10,822 bases of DNA from Tieghemiomyces parasiticus (lineage: Eukaryota; Kickxellomycota; Dimargaritomycetes; Dimargaritales; Dimargaritaceae): the NCBI GenBank assembly GCA_027575765.1, contig JANBPT010001319.1, forward strand, positions 1 to 10,822, written 5' to 3'. The notes beneath the pieces were generated by a model, which did no database searches, was not told where the DNA came from, and was given only the letters and a program-made list of their open reading frames with translations. Below, piece by piece: positions 1 to 10,300 of the stretch; the first letter of the stretch is position 1, and each line of letters opens with the position of its first letter. Position numbers and translations under genes: made by a program.

Positions 1-1445
1 CCCTCGACCGCTGAACGTGCCATCTTCCACAACCTTATCGACTCGACCTGTCGTCCCTAAACCGAATGGTATGTGTCTACGGTCGCCATTTTGCACTGTA
101 ATCCTTCACAACGTCTCGCCATAAACATACTATACGTAATTAGAACCCCCTAACTGCCGTCGCCGCCTAGCCTTCCCTGGGCCGCCAGCCGGATATAACT
201 GTGGATGGTGAAGGAGTGATTAGGAAGCCCCGTCGGATGGATCGTTCCCGTGTGCCTGCGGTTCACTGCGGGCGCGAGAGAGATTGTCCGCCATGGCGAG
301 TTTAGTAACAAGTGGCGGGCCGACGGCCTTACCACCGGCGGCCGTCGCTGGCCGCATGGCGCGTCGTACCAGGCCATTTGATCGGAAGAGCGTAGTGGGA
401 ACGGAAAGGGAAGGCCTAGGGGGAGAGGGGCGCAGTTGGTGATGGTTGAGTGATTGAATCGTAGCCGAAACGACCTAATGAACCTTTTTGTATACAGGGA
501 AGACGGCAGCTGATGGAACTCCGCGCCAGCGACGGGCGCGACCGATTGCCCTCGTTGGCTAGCACGGTGGGGGATGGTCTGCAAGCTTCGGCGGTGGGCT
601 AGGGAAAGTACGGAGAACGACCGCTATGGCGTTGTTAGGATGCATGGGGGGAGGAAGGGGCTCGCGATTCCTGCATTGCCCTCAGATGGCTGGACTCTCA
701 CTCGGCCTTCGTAAGGAGAGGCCCGGCCAGCCAGTCCGCACTCGCGGCCCCACTACGCAATCCTTGCCCCCTCCCCCCTTTCCTCCCATTTCTGCGCCTC
801 CCGCAGAGCACGATGGCCGATTGAACCCATACTACCTGTTATCGGGTTAGTTGAAGCGTCGGGCTGTGAAGGACCGTGTCCTAACCCCTTCCCAGTAGCA
901 GAGCTGGAGGTTCGCACTCCGCCCCCCATTCGGCTGGAAGCCTGCTTGATAGGCCCGAACCAGTCTCGGTCACCTCCATTTAGTTGCCAACTCTTACGGT
1001 TCCAAAACATTACAACTATCCACAGGTGGTGGCTGTTTTTTTTCTTCTCCTGCTTTCCTAACTACGACGGCACGGCTTACCGGCAGCACTTCGGCAAATT
1101 TCCGCTCTCAAGTTATCGCTTGCGAATAGACCCTTGGTCTCGTGTGTACGACCTCTGTCTTTGCTGTTCGTTACGGTACTAGGGGCGTCGCTCTCTTCAG
1201 GATAGTTCCTTCTCAACTTTCTCATCGCCCCCCCTTCTGCGCCCCTAACCTCAATTCCGCACAACACCTCTACATTAGCCCCAACTACAATCGGCCAAGC
1301 GTTGAACGCTCCACTGCCTTCCATCTCGCCACCAACTTCCCTCCTCCCTCCAAATTGACACCTTACCCGGGAGCTACCACGGGACAGCTCGGGCCACACA
1401 CAGCCTCCTCCGCCTTGCTCCTGCCCGCTATCCACATTCGTCAAG
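1..1445. other. Gene-free 5' flanking region
   Basis: No convincing protein gene, tRNA, rRNA or mobile element was found on either strand. The open frames here either start at a non-ATG codon (the minus-strand frames beginning at 584 and 1483), or are low-complexity or Arg/Pro/Gly-rich, and they lack the strong GC preference at third codon positions seen in the two real genes. The stretch is best read as the promoter and 5' leader of the plus-strand gene starting at 1446. It may also carry the start of a divergent gene running off the left edge. Intron-like signals occur, for example CTAAC near 1058 followed by a CAG near 1086 on the plus strand, so a spliced 5' UTR is possible but not shown. 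Confidence 0.55.
1183..1445 (+). promoter_or_regulatory. Pyrimidine-rich leader / core promoter of the coiled-coil gene
   Basis: The plus strand from about 1183 to the ATG at 1446 is strongly biased to C and T (runs such as CCCCCCCTTCTGC near 1228 and CTTCCCTCCTCCCTCC near 1337), with few G residues. CT-rich tracts just upstream of start codons are common in fungal promoters and 5' leaders. Inside it lies a 13-base palindrome, AGCGTT-G-AACGCT, at 1298-1310. No convincing TATA box is seen near by. The promoter role is inferred from position and composition only. Confidence 0.45.
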
Positions 1446-3933
1446 ATGGCGGCGCGGTCTCCTACCCCGCCGTTCCCGACCAACGCTATGGCGGACGGCG
1501 ACGCCCTGCAGGAGGTATACGGAAGAGTAGGTAGCCCGGACGAGCCGACTGTACATACGCTGTTGGCGAGCAGCCTTAGCTAGGCCGTATATTCCCTGTT
1601 TAGTTGACTAGAGCGGCACGACGACGGTGTGTCGACCTGTCGTCCATCCGCTAACGCCCTTTGAAATCCCTGTACTGCTATCCACTTTGCCTCTTGGCCC
1701 CACGAACTCCGCCCCAGCTCCAAGCGCGCCTGACCGATCTCATGGAAGAGAACAGTCAACTCCTGCAGGACAAGGAAAACAATGCTAAGGTGAGTATCAT
1801 TGCGACCGGATAGAGTCTACCCATGGCGGGAGTGCGCCGAGGCTGGAACCTGATAATGCAACCTTCATTTTCCCGGGCCTGGTTTAGATGGTTGGTCTAG
1901 CCGGTTCAACTGGGCCTGGTGACAACTAACTCTGCTCCTCCCCAACTCCCGCATACGCTCCCCCCCCTCTACCGTGTTTCCAGAAACTCCGCTACGTGCA
2001 GCAAGAGGTGTTCGAGGCCCGTCAGGGTTACGACCGTCTGGAAGCCCAAATCTACCAAAAGGAGCAAGAAGTCCAGAAGATCCAGCGCGAGGTGCAGTCC
2101 ACCGTACGTATCCGCCGTGAGCTTCAGGAACGGCTGCGTAAGGAATCCATGCAGTACGAGCGGGACCGCCAGCAGTGGTCCGAGCAGGAGGCCGACCTGA
2201 ACGCTCAAATTAAACGTCAGGCCTTCGACCGCCGCCGCTTTACGGTGTCCGGTGCATCCCGACCTGCGCCGGCGGACCGAAACGGGCCGGGGGCCGTGGC
2301 CGAGGAGGGCGACGAGGAAGCCGGCGGCGAGACGCGTGACCGGCAGACGCTGGAAGTGCAGCGCACGCTGCGGAACCAGGAACGACAGATCCAGGAACTT
2401 CGTGGCGAGGTGGCTCGGCTCGAAACCGCCCGCCGCAATCTGGAAGTCTGCCACGACCAGGCGCAGGCCCGGGCCCAGGAGCAGACCCAGGAAGTTGAGG
2501 AGGTGAAGCGGGTGAATCAGACACTGATGGAGGACAACGAAGCCTACCAGCTCCTTCTGCACGAAAAGACAGTCAACGGCAATTTCAGCTTGGGTGCGCT
2601 AGGTTACGACCACGGAACCAGCCAGGAAGGTCTGGCTAGCTTGGCTGCTGAGCTTAGCCCCGTCGATGCCCCCGAACTCACGTTTGGGTCCCCACTAACC
2701 CCCGGGGCCGGAAGTGGCGCTTTGGACTTGGCTGCTGAGTTAGGTCGCGCCGCCTCTATCACATCCCCGGACCACGAAGCCGAGCTGCGCGCCCGGGACG
2801 ACCAGCTGACCAAGTGCCGTACTGATATCAAAGCCCTCGAGAAAGACGTTAAGGCCGCCCGTGACGAAAACAAAGCCCTTACCCTCTACATCAATAAGAT
2901 CCTGGGCCGGATCATGAGCAGCGGCATGCTGCAGGAGGTACTGGCCCAGGACTACACCGGCAAGAACAAGCCCAACGGTGACGGGTCGGGTCCGGTCACT
3001 GCCGACTCACCCAATGACGGGGACCCAGCTAAGAAGACCCCCGGTGATGACCATGTGGGTGCACCGCGTAGCGGCGGGGTCCTGATTGGTCTGGACGATG
3101 AAGACGACGGCGTGGACGCTATGACCCGTGCCGCCCGCACCGCTGCCAAGCTGCGCGCCCAGAAAGAGCGGCGCCGTCGGTCCATTGACCAGGCCCAGAG
3201 CCCCCCGTCCACCTCACCGACGTTCCAGATCCCGACCACTCGACCCGGCCGATCCCACACTGTGGTTGGCGCGACGCGGCCGCCCCCGGTCGATACCGGA
3301 AATCACGGCGCCGGGGCGTCCATTCGGTCCGTCTTTTCACTCCTCTCGCCGCGGTCCGCTGCCGCCCGTCCGAGCACCATGGTCGCCCACTCTCCCGTTC
3401 CATCGCAGCACCCGCCTCCTTTGGTCAACCACCCGCGCGCCACTACCGCCCGCGGCCTGACCCCCGAGATGGCCGCCGTGGCGTCATGGAACACCAGTGA
3501 TATCGAGGAAGAGGAGGAGGAAGAGGGGAAAGAACGGAAGGACAAGGACGGCTACCAGTTTACGTCAAGCCCGCACGCCCACCATCAGATTCCGGGCACC
3601 GTTACATTCCCACGCCCCCGTGGGGGTGATAATTATACCAACGCCTCCGTTCGTCCGGCCGAAGCCGGTTACAACGGCCAACCACCGCCGACCTACGGTG
3701 GCGGGACCGGCGAAGACCTGACCCGCGGCGTCCGTCGTCACTACTCCGTCAGCGGCCACGGTCACCCGACAGCGTCAGTCGCGACCCGTGGTAGCAGCGG
3801 CGGCGGCCCTGAGGCTCAGCCCGCAACCCCTCGCTCCCCGGCACCTTCTAGTACCGGATCTAGCGACCAAAATTCGTCCGGCTGGAAGGCCGCGTGGCGA
3901 CGTATGAGCACGGCCTCGCCGTGGAAGAATTAA
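1446..3933 (+). CDS. Three-exon coiled-coil protein with disordered C-terminus
   Basis: Proposed exons are 1446-1514, 1718-1789 and 1984-3933, giving about 696 residues. The start ATG at 1446 has a good context (CAAGATGG, A at -3, G at +4), and a stop lies in frame upstream at 1356. The joined frame runs unbroken through LQELQARLTDLMEENSQLL and into KLRYVQQEV, keeping a heptad pattern across both junctions. Coiled coils span about residues 20-135, 167-235 and 312-358, rich in Glu, Gln, Arg and Leu. Two segments look specially conserved: LMEDNEAYQLLLHEKTVNG (228-246) and ENKALTLYINKILGRIM (342-358). Residues from about 370 to 696 are predicted disordered, with an acidic patch near 417-423, a seven-Glu run at 555-561, basic sites such as RRRRSID and RRHYS that look phosphorylatable, and a Trp/Arg tail ending in SPWKN. 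I do not recognise a named family; uncharacterised fungal coiled-coil proteins share this build. A cytoskeletal or trafficking scaffold role is inference. The protein is not obviously truncated. Confidence 0.85.
1515..1717 (+). other. Intron 1 of the coiled-coil gene
   Basis: This phase-0 intron of 203 bases is needed because reading through exon 1 meets TAG at 1581. The acceptor is CCCCAG ending at 1717, after a C/T-rich stretch, with a candidate branch site CTAAC at 1651-1655. The donor is uncertain: GAG|GTATAC at 1515 and AGA|GTAGGT at 1527 are both in phase 0, and the second would add four residues (VYGR). The acceptor side is the firmer end, because exon 2 continues the heptad pattern at once. 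Confidence 0.7.
1790..1983 (+). other. Intron 2 of the coiled-coil gene
   Basis: This phase-0 intron of 194 bases has a near-consensus donor AAG|GTGAGT at 1790 and an acceptor TTTCCAG ending at 1983. The acceptor follows a clear pyrimidine tract (CTCCCCCCCTCTACC, about 1959-1973), and a candidate branch site CTAAC lies at 1926-1930. Reading through it would meet TAG at 1811-1813. Splicing joins NNAK to KLRYVQQEV and keeps the coiled coil going. Confidence 0.85.
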
Positions 3934-4052
3934 GGACGCGTCTCCAAAACCCTCTTCTTCTCTCCCGACTCGGTTGTTAGATTAAGGTACTCCACCTTCA
4001 CTCGACATGTTATTTTCCTATTCGGTACTACCCCCCTCCCTACATCATCTGC

Positions 4053-4076
4053 TTTTTTTTTGGTCCTTTTTTTTTT
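4053..4076 (+). terminator. Double T-tract, possible 3' processing element of the plus gene
   Basis: Nine T residues (4053-4061), GGTCC, then ten T residues (4067-4076) are followed by GGGACCC. GGTCC (4062-4066) can pair with GGACC (4078-4082) around the second T run, giving a 5-bp stem. The tract lies about 120 bases past the stop codon, where 3' end formation would be expected. T-rich downstream elements are typical of cleavage and polyadenylation regions. The function is inferred; a simple homopolymer tract is the alternative. Confidence 0.35.
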
Positions 4077-4286
4077 GGGACCCACACTAGATCAGCCCTT
4101 TCTTGCTACGTCTAGGATATCGTCCAAGCTACCTCCCATTCCTGTACCCTTACTCACCTTATTTCAATTCCATAGGTGGTTACACCCTATTAATCAAAAA
4201 CAACCTACATTTACATTTTGCAGCATACCCTCCCCCCTCTCTAACCAGCGCGGGCCTTGATATGGCACATGTGGAGGCGGATGAGT

Positions 4287-4292
4287 TTTATT
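4287..4292 (-). terminator. AATAAA poly(A) signal of the large minus-strand gene
   Basis: The plus strand reads TTTATT at 4287-4292, which is AATAAA on the minus strand. It starts about 32 bases past the TAG stop codon that ends at 4324, a normal place for the canonical polyadenylation hexamer. It supports this stop as the true end of the gene. Confidence 0.55.
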
Positions 4293-4323
4293 GCCTCCCT
4301 CGAGTGGTATCAAGTCATGTGCT

Positions 4324-7300
4324 CTAAGTCTCCAGCGCCAACCACATCTCCTCAGGCTCCAAGTAGGGTAGTAGGTTACCTAGGGTGCGACTGAGCAGAG
4401 TGTCAAACTGGTGGCCACCGACGTCGGCGGCCACCATGGTTGCCGCGGCCTGACGGTGCATCTTGGCGAACCGGACAAGTCGCTTAGTAATCTGCCGGCC
4501 CGCCAGCGTGCGGTTGGGCGAGGTCACGAGTAAGGCCGGTAGGGTCGCCACAAGATACGACAGGTTGAGTGGCTGGGCATCATCCGTTTGGTCGATATTT
4601 CCCGTCGCCCGGCGGACAAGCAGCGACACACTCGATACCGGGCGGAGGTAGGCCAGAATATTGGCGTGGCCACGGAAGTTAAGCTCGGGGGCCCAGGGCG
4701 GCAGCGTAGCGGATGGGAAGCGTGGCAGCTCGGTCGCTAGCGTGTCGTAGGTGGTGGCTACCAGGTCAAGGACCCGGGTTTGGGCGGTAGCCAGAATGTA
4801 GCACAACGGAGCGTAGAGGCCGTCCAAAGCCCGCCGAACGGTACAGGCGGCCTTGGCTGCAGCCAAACCAGGGTCCCTGGCGTCGGCTTCGCGGGTGAGT
4901 CGCGTGGTGGTGATTAAGGTCAGGTCGAGTAGGCGGACCTGCCACTCCGCAAAGAGGGCATCACTGCGCGCCCGGTCAAGAACCAATCCGGTATCCTCCG
5001 GGGTGGTCGGCAGTCGAGAACTTGGGACCATCGAGGAGGCCACGATGGCTTCTACAATGTACCGACAGATCCTGGACCACCACTCTGGTTCCGCTGGTAG
5101 TAAGCCAGGCTGCCCTTGATCCGACGACGGGGCAGCCGCGGCGAGGAGTGCAACGCGGCACAGCGCACTTAGGGTTTCGAGCCGTGGGCAGCGGCCCAAC
5201 CGCACCATTGTGGCCACGATAAAGACAAACCTGTCGATCTGGCCGCGGGACTGCAATACCGGGAGCCAAGGCCCAAAGTCGGCGGGCATTACGGTATGCC
5301 CACCGCTCGTTGCATTCTCCCGATCGGCGCTCAAGTCGAGGTCCAAAAACTGACCGACCGCGGACCAATCAGGGAGGCAGGCCTCGATAAACACGAACCA
5401 CAAAACCTCGGTCGGGGTACCAAGGGGAACGTCCGCCAGCGTATTAGTCCGGGCGAGGTTGATGAGAAGAGTCCGTAGGTCGATCCGGAGCTGAGCAGCC
5501 GAGTGGTCGGCTTCAGATGGTGCCGTTTCGACCGCTGCTGCCATCTCCATCCTCCTGTCCGGTTTAACGGTGGGATTGGTTCTGGCAGTCCCCGCCAGTG
5601 CTGGTGCCATTGCCAAGTAAAACCCGGTGCGTAAGGCCAAACCGGCATCCTCGGTTGGACTACTTGCTGAGGCGACACGCTGGGCCAGGAGTTCAACTAA
5701 TTCCAATAGCTTCGGCGCGGCGAGGGCGACCGTGGGCGGCGCGCGGAGGCTGGTCTCCCCGCGTACTCCCTCGTCATCGTACCCGGACGGGGTGACACGG
5801 GCCAGAATGGGCCACATGGCCTCACTTAGCAGGGGCGCTGCAGTAGGTAGGTGAGCCAGGCGGAGGAGGGCGCGGAGGGAGTGGACACCCAGGGCAAAGT
5901 GGTCCGGGTGGAGGTCCGGGAACAAAGCGGCGGGCGGAGCACGGGTGAGCAGGACGACCAGGAGCTCCTGGACGGAAGGTAGATGCGGCGCGTACTTGGC
6001 GGCCAAACGGAGGACCAGAAGACGCACATCTGATGGCGGTCGAAGGAGGAGCACACGGGCCAGGAAACCACCCCAGTCCATGGCGGGTAGCTGGCGGGGT
6101 AGTCGGAGGAGGGCGGCCAGTAGCTCTCGCACGCACCGGAGGTCGCGGTTGTCCTCGGGTGAGGTGTCATCGGCGAGTCGGGCATCGTTAGCGTGGGTGT
6201 CTAGGACGGCACTGGCCGTGGCAACAGCCGCCCGCAGATAGCTCAGGTTGGCTGGTAGACGATCGTAGGTAGCCGGAGCCTGGCCGCTGGCTCCTACGCG
6301 GCGAAGGGCTTCAAAATACGCACCGGAGGCGCCAGGGTTGGGTCCGCTGGCGGTGCCCGTGGCGCGTCCAGGCCCCAGTGAGGTGACGGTAGATGGAAGC
6401 TGAGCCAGCGCGCATCCCACCGCGCCAACCAAAAACTGGGCGGCCCCACGCAGTTTAGCGTCGCCCAGGCCTTCCATAGCGGAATCCTCGGAGCTTGTCA
6501 CCGTCGCGGCCAGTCCAGTCAAGGTTTGCAGGGCGTCGGAAAACGTAGCGGGCTCTAATAATAAGAGTGCGGGCAGAGGAGGCAACCAGGGGGCTAGCCA
6601 GTTAACACCCAGGAGGCCGGCTACCCCGCCGATGAGCCGTACCCGGGCCTTGGAGGGGACTGCTGGCAGTCGGTCAACTAGGTTCGCGGTGGCCAACGAC
6701 AGGTCATCCGTGGAGAGGCCGTACCGAACCCGGAACTGTGCCGCAACCACCGGGAGCAGGTCCTGGCCCAGGATGGGTAAGCTTCGGGAGACAGCCGGTG
6801 CAGAAGCCAAGTAGGCGAGTACCTTGGGGTCGATTGCGTGCTCGGTCGAATGGGGCAGCGCAGCCAGGTAAACCAAGGCGGCTATGTCAGGGGTGTCCAG
6901 GCCCGCAGGGGGTCCTTCCGAGTTAGCTAACTGGGCAACACGCGCCTGGGCCGCGTCAATGCAGGCTTGGATTTCGGCAGCGGCCACCGGGGAGGGATGT
7001 GGCATGGACACGTGGGCATAGGTCAGGCCGAGTGCCCCGCCTATCTGGAGAGCGAAGGTGGCGGTCGGTGGTGGGGACTGCAGCGTGGCGGCCAGGGCTT
7101 CAAGGTGCGCGCGGGCCTGGGCGTGCAATCGGTGTGACACTGTGGCGTCTGCCGTCAGACCACGGCCCAAGAATCCGAGGTGGAAGGCGGAACCCCACTG
7201 GAACCACGGGCGGGCGGTCTCGGCCAGGCCTACCGTCATGAAATGAAGAACCTTCTCGCCCAGGGGTTCGTCACCGCGCAGCACGTGGGCCAGGCGGGAA

Positions 7301-10300
7301 ACGAGCGCGGTGAGGGCAAACAGGACCGTATCGTTCTGGGATGGGAGTTCGGTGGACCAGGGGAACGCTGTATCCAGGGTTTCGCGGACAGCCTGCGCCA
7401 ACTGCCGGGCCAGCGCGGGGGCCACGCGGGGTACGCTGGTCAATAGACCGCCCAAAGCCAAAAGGGTGCGGGCGAGGTCATCCACCCGGTGGCGGCGGGT
7501 CAGGTGTGGCAACCACGCCGTCTGAAGACGCCCGACGTACGCGGTTAGGGTGGCGGTGGGGTCCCCATCAGATGGGCCACTGCTCTCGCTTACCAGGCGC
7601 TCCAGCGCCGCGTCAAAGTGGGCCGACCAGGCCTGGACCGTGTGCAGGCGGGCAAGCCAGTGGTCCACATCTAGTCGGGAGTTGAGCTGAACGGCAAAAT
7701 CTGCCAGAGCTGCACCGGAATCGGTGTTGGAGGGTATTATGTTGGCCAGATCGGCAGTGTCAGCCAGGGCGTACAGAACCCCCGGTGTGACCATACCAGG
7801 CCCCGCCAGGGCGCCCTGAACGGTCACCAATGCCCGGTCGCGGGCAGCCGTAGTGGCCGTGGGGGCCGCGGGTCGAGCGCGAAGGGGCCCGCGGCCGCCC
7901 TTAAACACAGAGCGCAGCATGTGGTGGATCTCGTGTTTGAACAGGTGTGCCCATAATGTACCGACACCTGGGGCGGAGATGCAGTCCCGTAGTCGCTCAG
8001 ACAAGACCCGGGGCGTGTCCTCTAGCTGCTGAATGACCTCGGCCGGTGGGAAGGAGGCCACGGCCGTCCAGAGGTCGGGAGCCAGGGCGGGATCACACTC
8101 ACCAGTGAGCCCCATGGGCAGCAGCTGGGCGGTCAGGGCCTCGGATCGGAACAGTACGTCGGGTTCCGTCGTCCCGCGGTATCGGCCGACCAGGCCCCAG
8201 AAGCGTAGCAGCTGGCGGCGTACGGCGATGTCTGCCGGGTCGGTCGCGCACGAGCGGATCAGCGCGCGCCACGCGACGGCGGGGGCCACCTGTTTTAACT
8301 CGACGCAGCGATTGACAGCGGCCAGGGCGAGGCCAAGTCCCTTGGGGGTCAGGCGCGTGTAGCGCAGGAGCGGAGTAAGGACCTCCAGGGCCCACATGCC
8401 GTGCTGCAGGCCGTTCGAGAGCGTCAGGTCCCGTAGCGTGCCCAGAGCGGCCTCCTCCAGGGCGGTCTCCGTAAAGGATGGCGGTAGCTTCGGGTTGGCC
8501 TGCTTGCGACAGACAGCCCAGGTCTGGAGAGCGTGGCGCAGGATGGGTTGCAAGCGTGACTGGGCCAGGACGCAGCGGTATAGTAAGCGCAGGGCCGCAG
8601 GTGCAGTCGTGGGGAATCCGTTGGAGTTCCACTGCTCCACAGCCAGCCAGTCCGTCACAACGACGTGGAGACGGGATGTGGCGTACGGGTCGCGGTCGGC
8701 GGCCAGGGCGGGAAGCACGTGGTACAGGATCCAGGCCACCCCACGCTGGTAGATCGGGTCAGTCGAGTCCGCAGCCCGATTCACGGCGTGGAGCACAATG
8801 GGAAGGGCGGCCAGTCGTTCAAGAGGCGGGCAACTGCGGCCGGCTAGGTACTGAATGGCTGCCAGGGCCAGCGCCGGGTGAGGCGTCAGCAACAGAGCAG
8901 TCGGGAAGAGCGGATCTTCGATGGTACGGAGGGCCGGTTGGCAAGTCTCGGCGGCGGCTGTGGGATTTTGGGCGAACAGTGCTAGCACGACGTCTAGATC
9001 ATCTGCCGTGGCACGTAGGTCCCCCCAAGCGGCGCTCGCGAACGTTACGCGCAAGTCGACCATTCTGGCTAGAGTCTGCTGCGCGGTGGTCGCGGTTCCG
9101 GGGCCATGGGGGGGCTCAACTTTAGAGAGGTGGCTCCACAGCCGGACAATTTGACCAACGCGTTCGGTCCTCGGGTTTAACATCATGAGCTGCAGCAGGG
9201 TCGTCCGTACCAGTTGCACCAGGTACGCAGGGGGGGCCGCCGCAGTCGCGTCCAGTAGGCTACAGTGGATAGCGATCAACCAGTCGCCCTGGTCCTTATC
9301 GAAGTAACCACGACAGAGACAGCGGCAGTGGCACGCGACAGCGAGCGTACACCACGCTGACCATGCTGCATGCCACGGCCGGCCCGCCGTGCACCAGACG
9401 GCGGCCGATTCGTGGAGTTCCAACAGGGCGCGCGGGATCCACCCCATCGGTTGCTCCGCCACTGAATAGGCGTAGAGGGTAGCCAGGGCTACTCCGTAAG
9501 TACGACATAGCAATGCGCCGACCCGGTTTGCGGTGTGATCCGGGGCGTCGCTGGCACCCCTGGCCGATACCTGGGCAGTAAGTCGGAGCAGGAACCGATG
9601 AGCGTGGCGCAGTACAATCCACCCGACCTGGACGGACCCTGTAGGATCAGTCGGATCGAGACGGGGTAGGGCTTGCAAGGATCGATCATAGAACCCCAGC
9701 GCCCAGTCCACGAGCATCCAGTCCGGAGCGAGGTCGATTCGTATAACCTCATCGAGCAGTTGGAAAGTATACTCGCGAGCGGTGCCTAGCTCCGGCTCCG
9801 AGGCCAATACCACGTAGGCCAAAAATGGTTCATAAAAGGCCAAGAGCTGGGCCGTGACTTCGCTAGGCAGGTGACGAAGGTATAGACCGTCGTCGCGCAG
9901 TAATGTCCCAACGAGTGTGGGCCGCAACCGCGCCACAGTGCGGAGCGGGTGTTCCGCGGAACTCGGATCGGCTGTGAACACAGGTACGGAGCAGCTTACG
10001 TGCTTTAGCGCCGAAAGCATGAACATGGTTGTGCCCAACATGCGCACGGCCCGCGGGAGGGGAAGCGCGACGGAAGTAAGAGCAGCGCGGCGTAGGGCTG
10101 CCCGCCTGTCCGCTTCCGTTGCCCGGGAGGTGTTTTTATCGAAGAGAACCACAAAGCTAGCACGGATATCGACGAAGGCGGCGCTTGGGGTGTCAGTCTG
10201 GGCCAGTAGCTGCCATAATGGCTCGAGCGCAGTCTCTGTCGTGCGATTTCCTAGCCGGGTCAGGAGCTGCCGGGCGGCCTGCTGTTGCAGGATCGGGTGC

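Larger units (their letters stand above)
3934..4323. other. Tail-to-tail spacer between two convergent genes
   Basis: About 390 bases separate the TAA of the plus gene from the TAG of the minus gene. The spacer is richer in A and T than either gene, has two long T runs on the plus strand near its middle, and holds an AATAAA hexamer on the minus strand near its right end. No AATAAA is present on the plus strand, so the coiled-coil gene must use a variant poly(A) signal, which is common in fungi. The two 3' UTRs probably lie close together or overlap. The short plus-strand open frames here (4060-4327) are AT-rich and unconvincing. Confidence 0.7.

Noticed and set aside
626..850. 74-codon plus-strand frame with ATG
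   Set aside because: It is low-complexity Pro/Gly/Arg sequence in flanking DNA, with no recognisable fold and no codon bias like the real genes.
901..925. GGAGGTTCGCACTCC, resembling a tRNA B box
   Set aside because: Only a 4-bp stem forms and the rest of a cloverleaf is missing on both strands.
753..1010. 85-codon minus-strand frame starting with ATG (MFWNRKSWQL)
   Set aside because: The composition looks protein-like, but third codon positions show no GC preference compared with the two real genes, and no domain or partner exon is evident. It stays an unproven possibility.
1632..1645. 14-base repeat TCGACCTGTCGTCC, also at 43-56
   Set aside because: One match of this length is within what chance allows in about 11 kb of GC-rich DNA, and the flanks do not match.
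1875..1920. GGGCCTGGT direct repeat in intron 2 enclosing GGTTCAACTGG, tRNA-like at a glance
   Set aside because: The T-arm stem does not pair and no acceptor or anticodon arm can be drawn. The 9-base repeat is too short to mean much.
1996..1998. Start of the coiled-coil protein at 1996
   Set aside because: This codon is GTG and lies 12 bases inside exon 3. A clear acceptor at 1983, exons 1 and 2 and a continuous heptad pattern place the real start at 1446.
1969..2562. 197-codon minus-strand frame, Leu-rich
   Set aside because: It is antisense to exon 3, begins without splice or start support, and its Leu content is the mirror of Glu/Gln/Lys codons in the coiled coil.
8478..9125. 215-codon plus-strand frame
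   Set aside because: It is antisense to the giant gene and rich in Arg, Gly and Trp, as expected for the reverse of GC-rich Ala/Leu codons.
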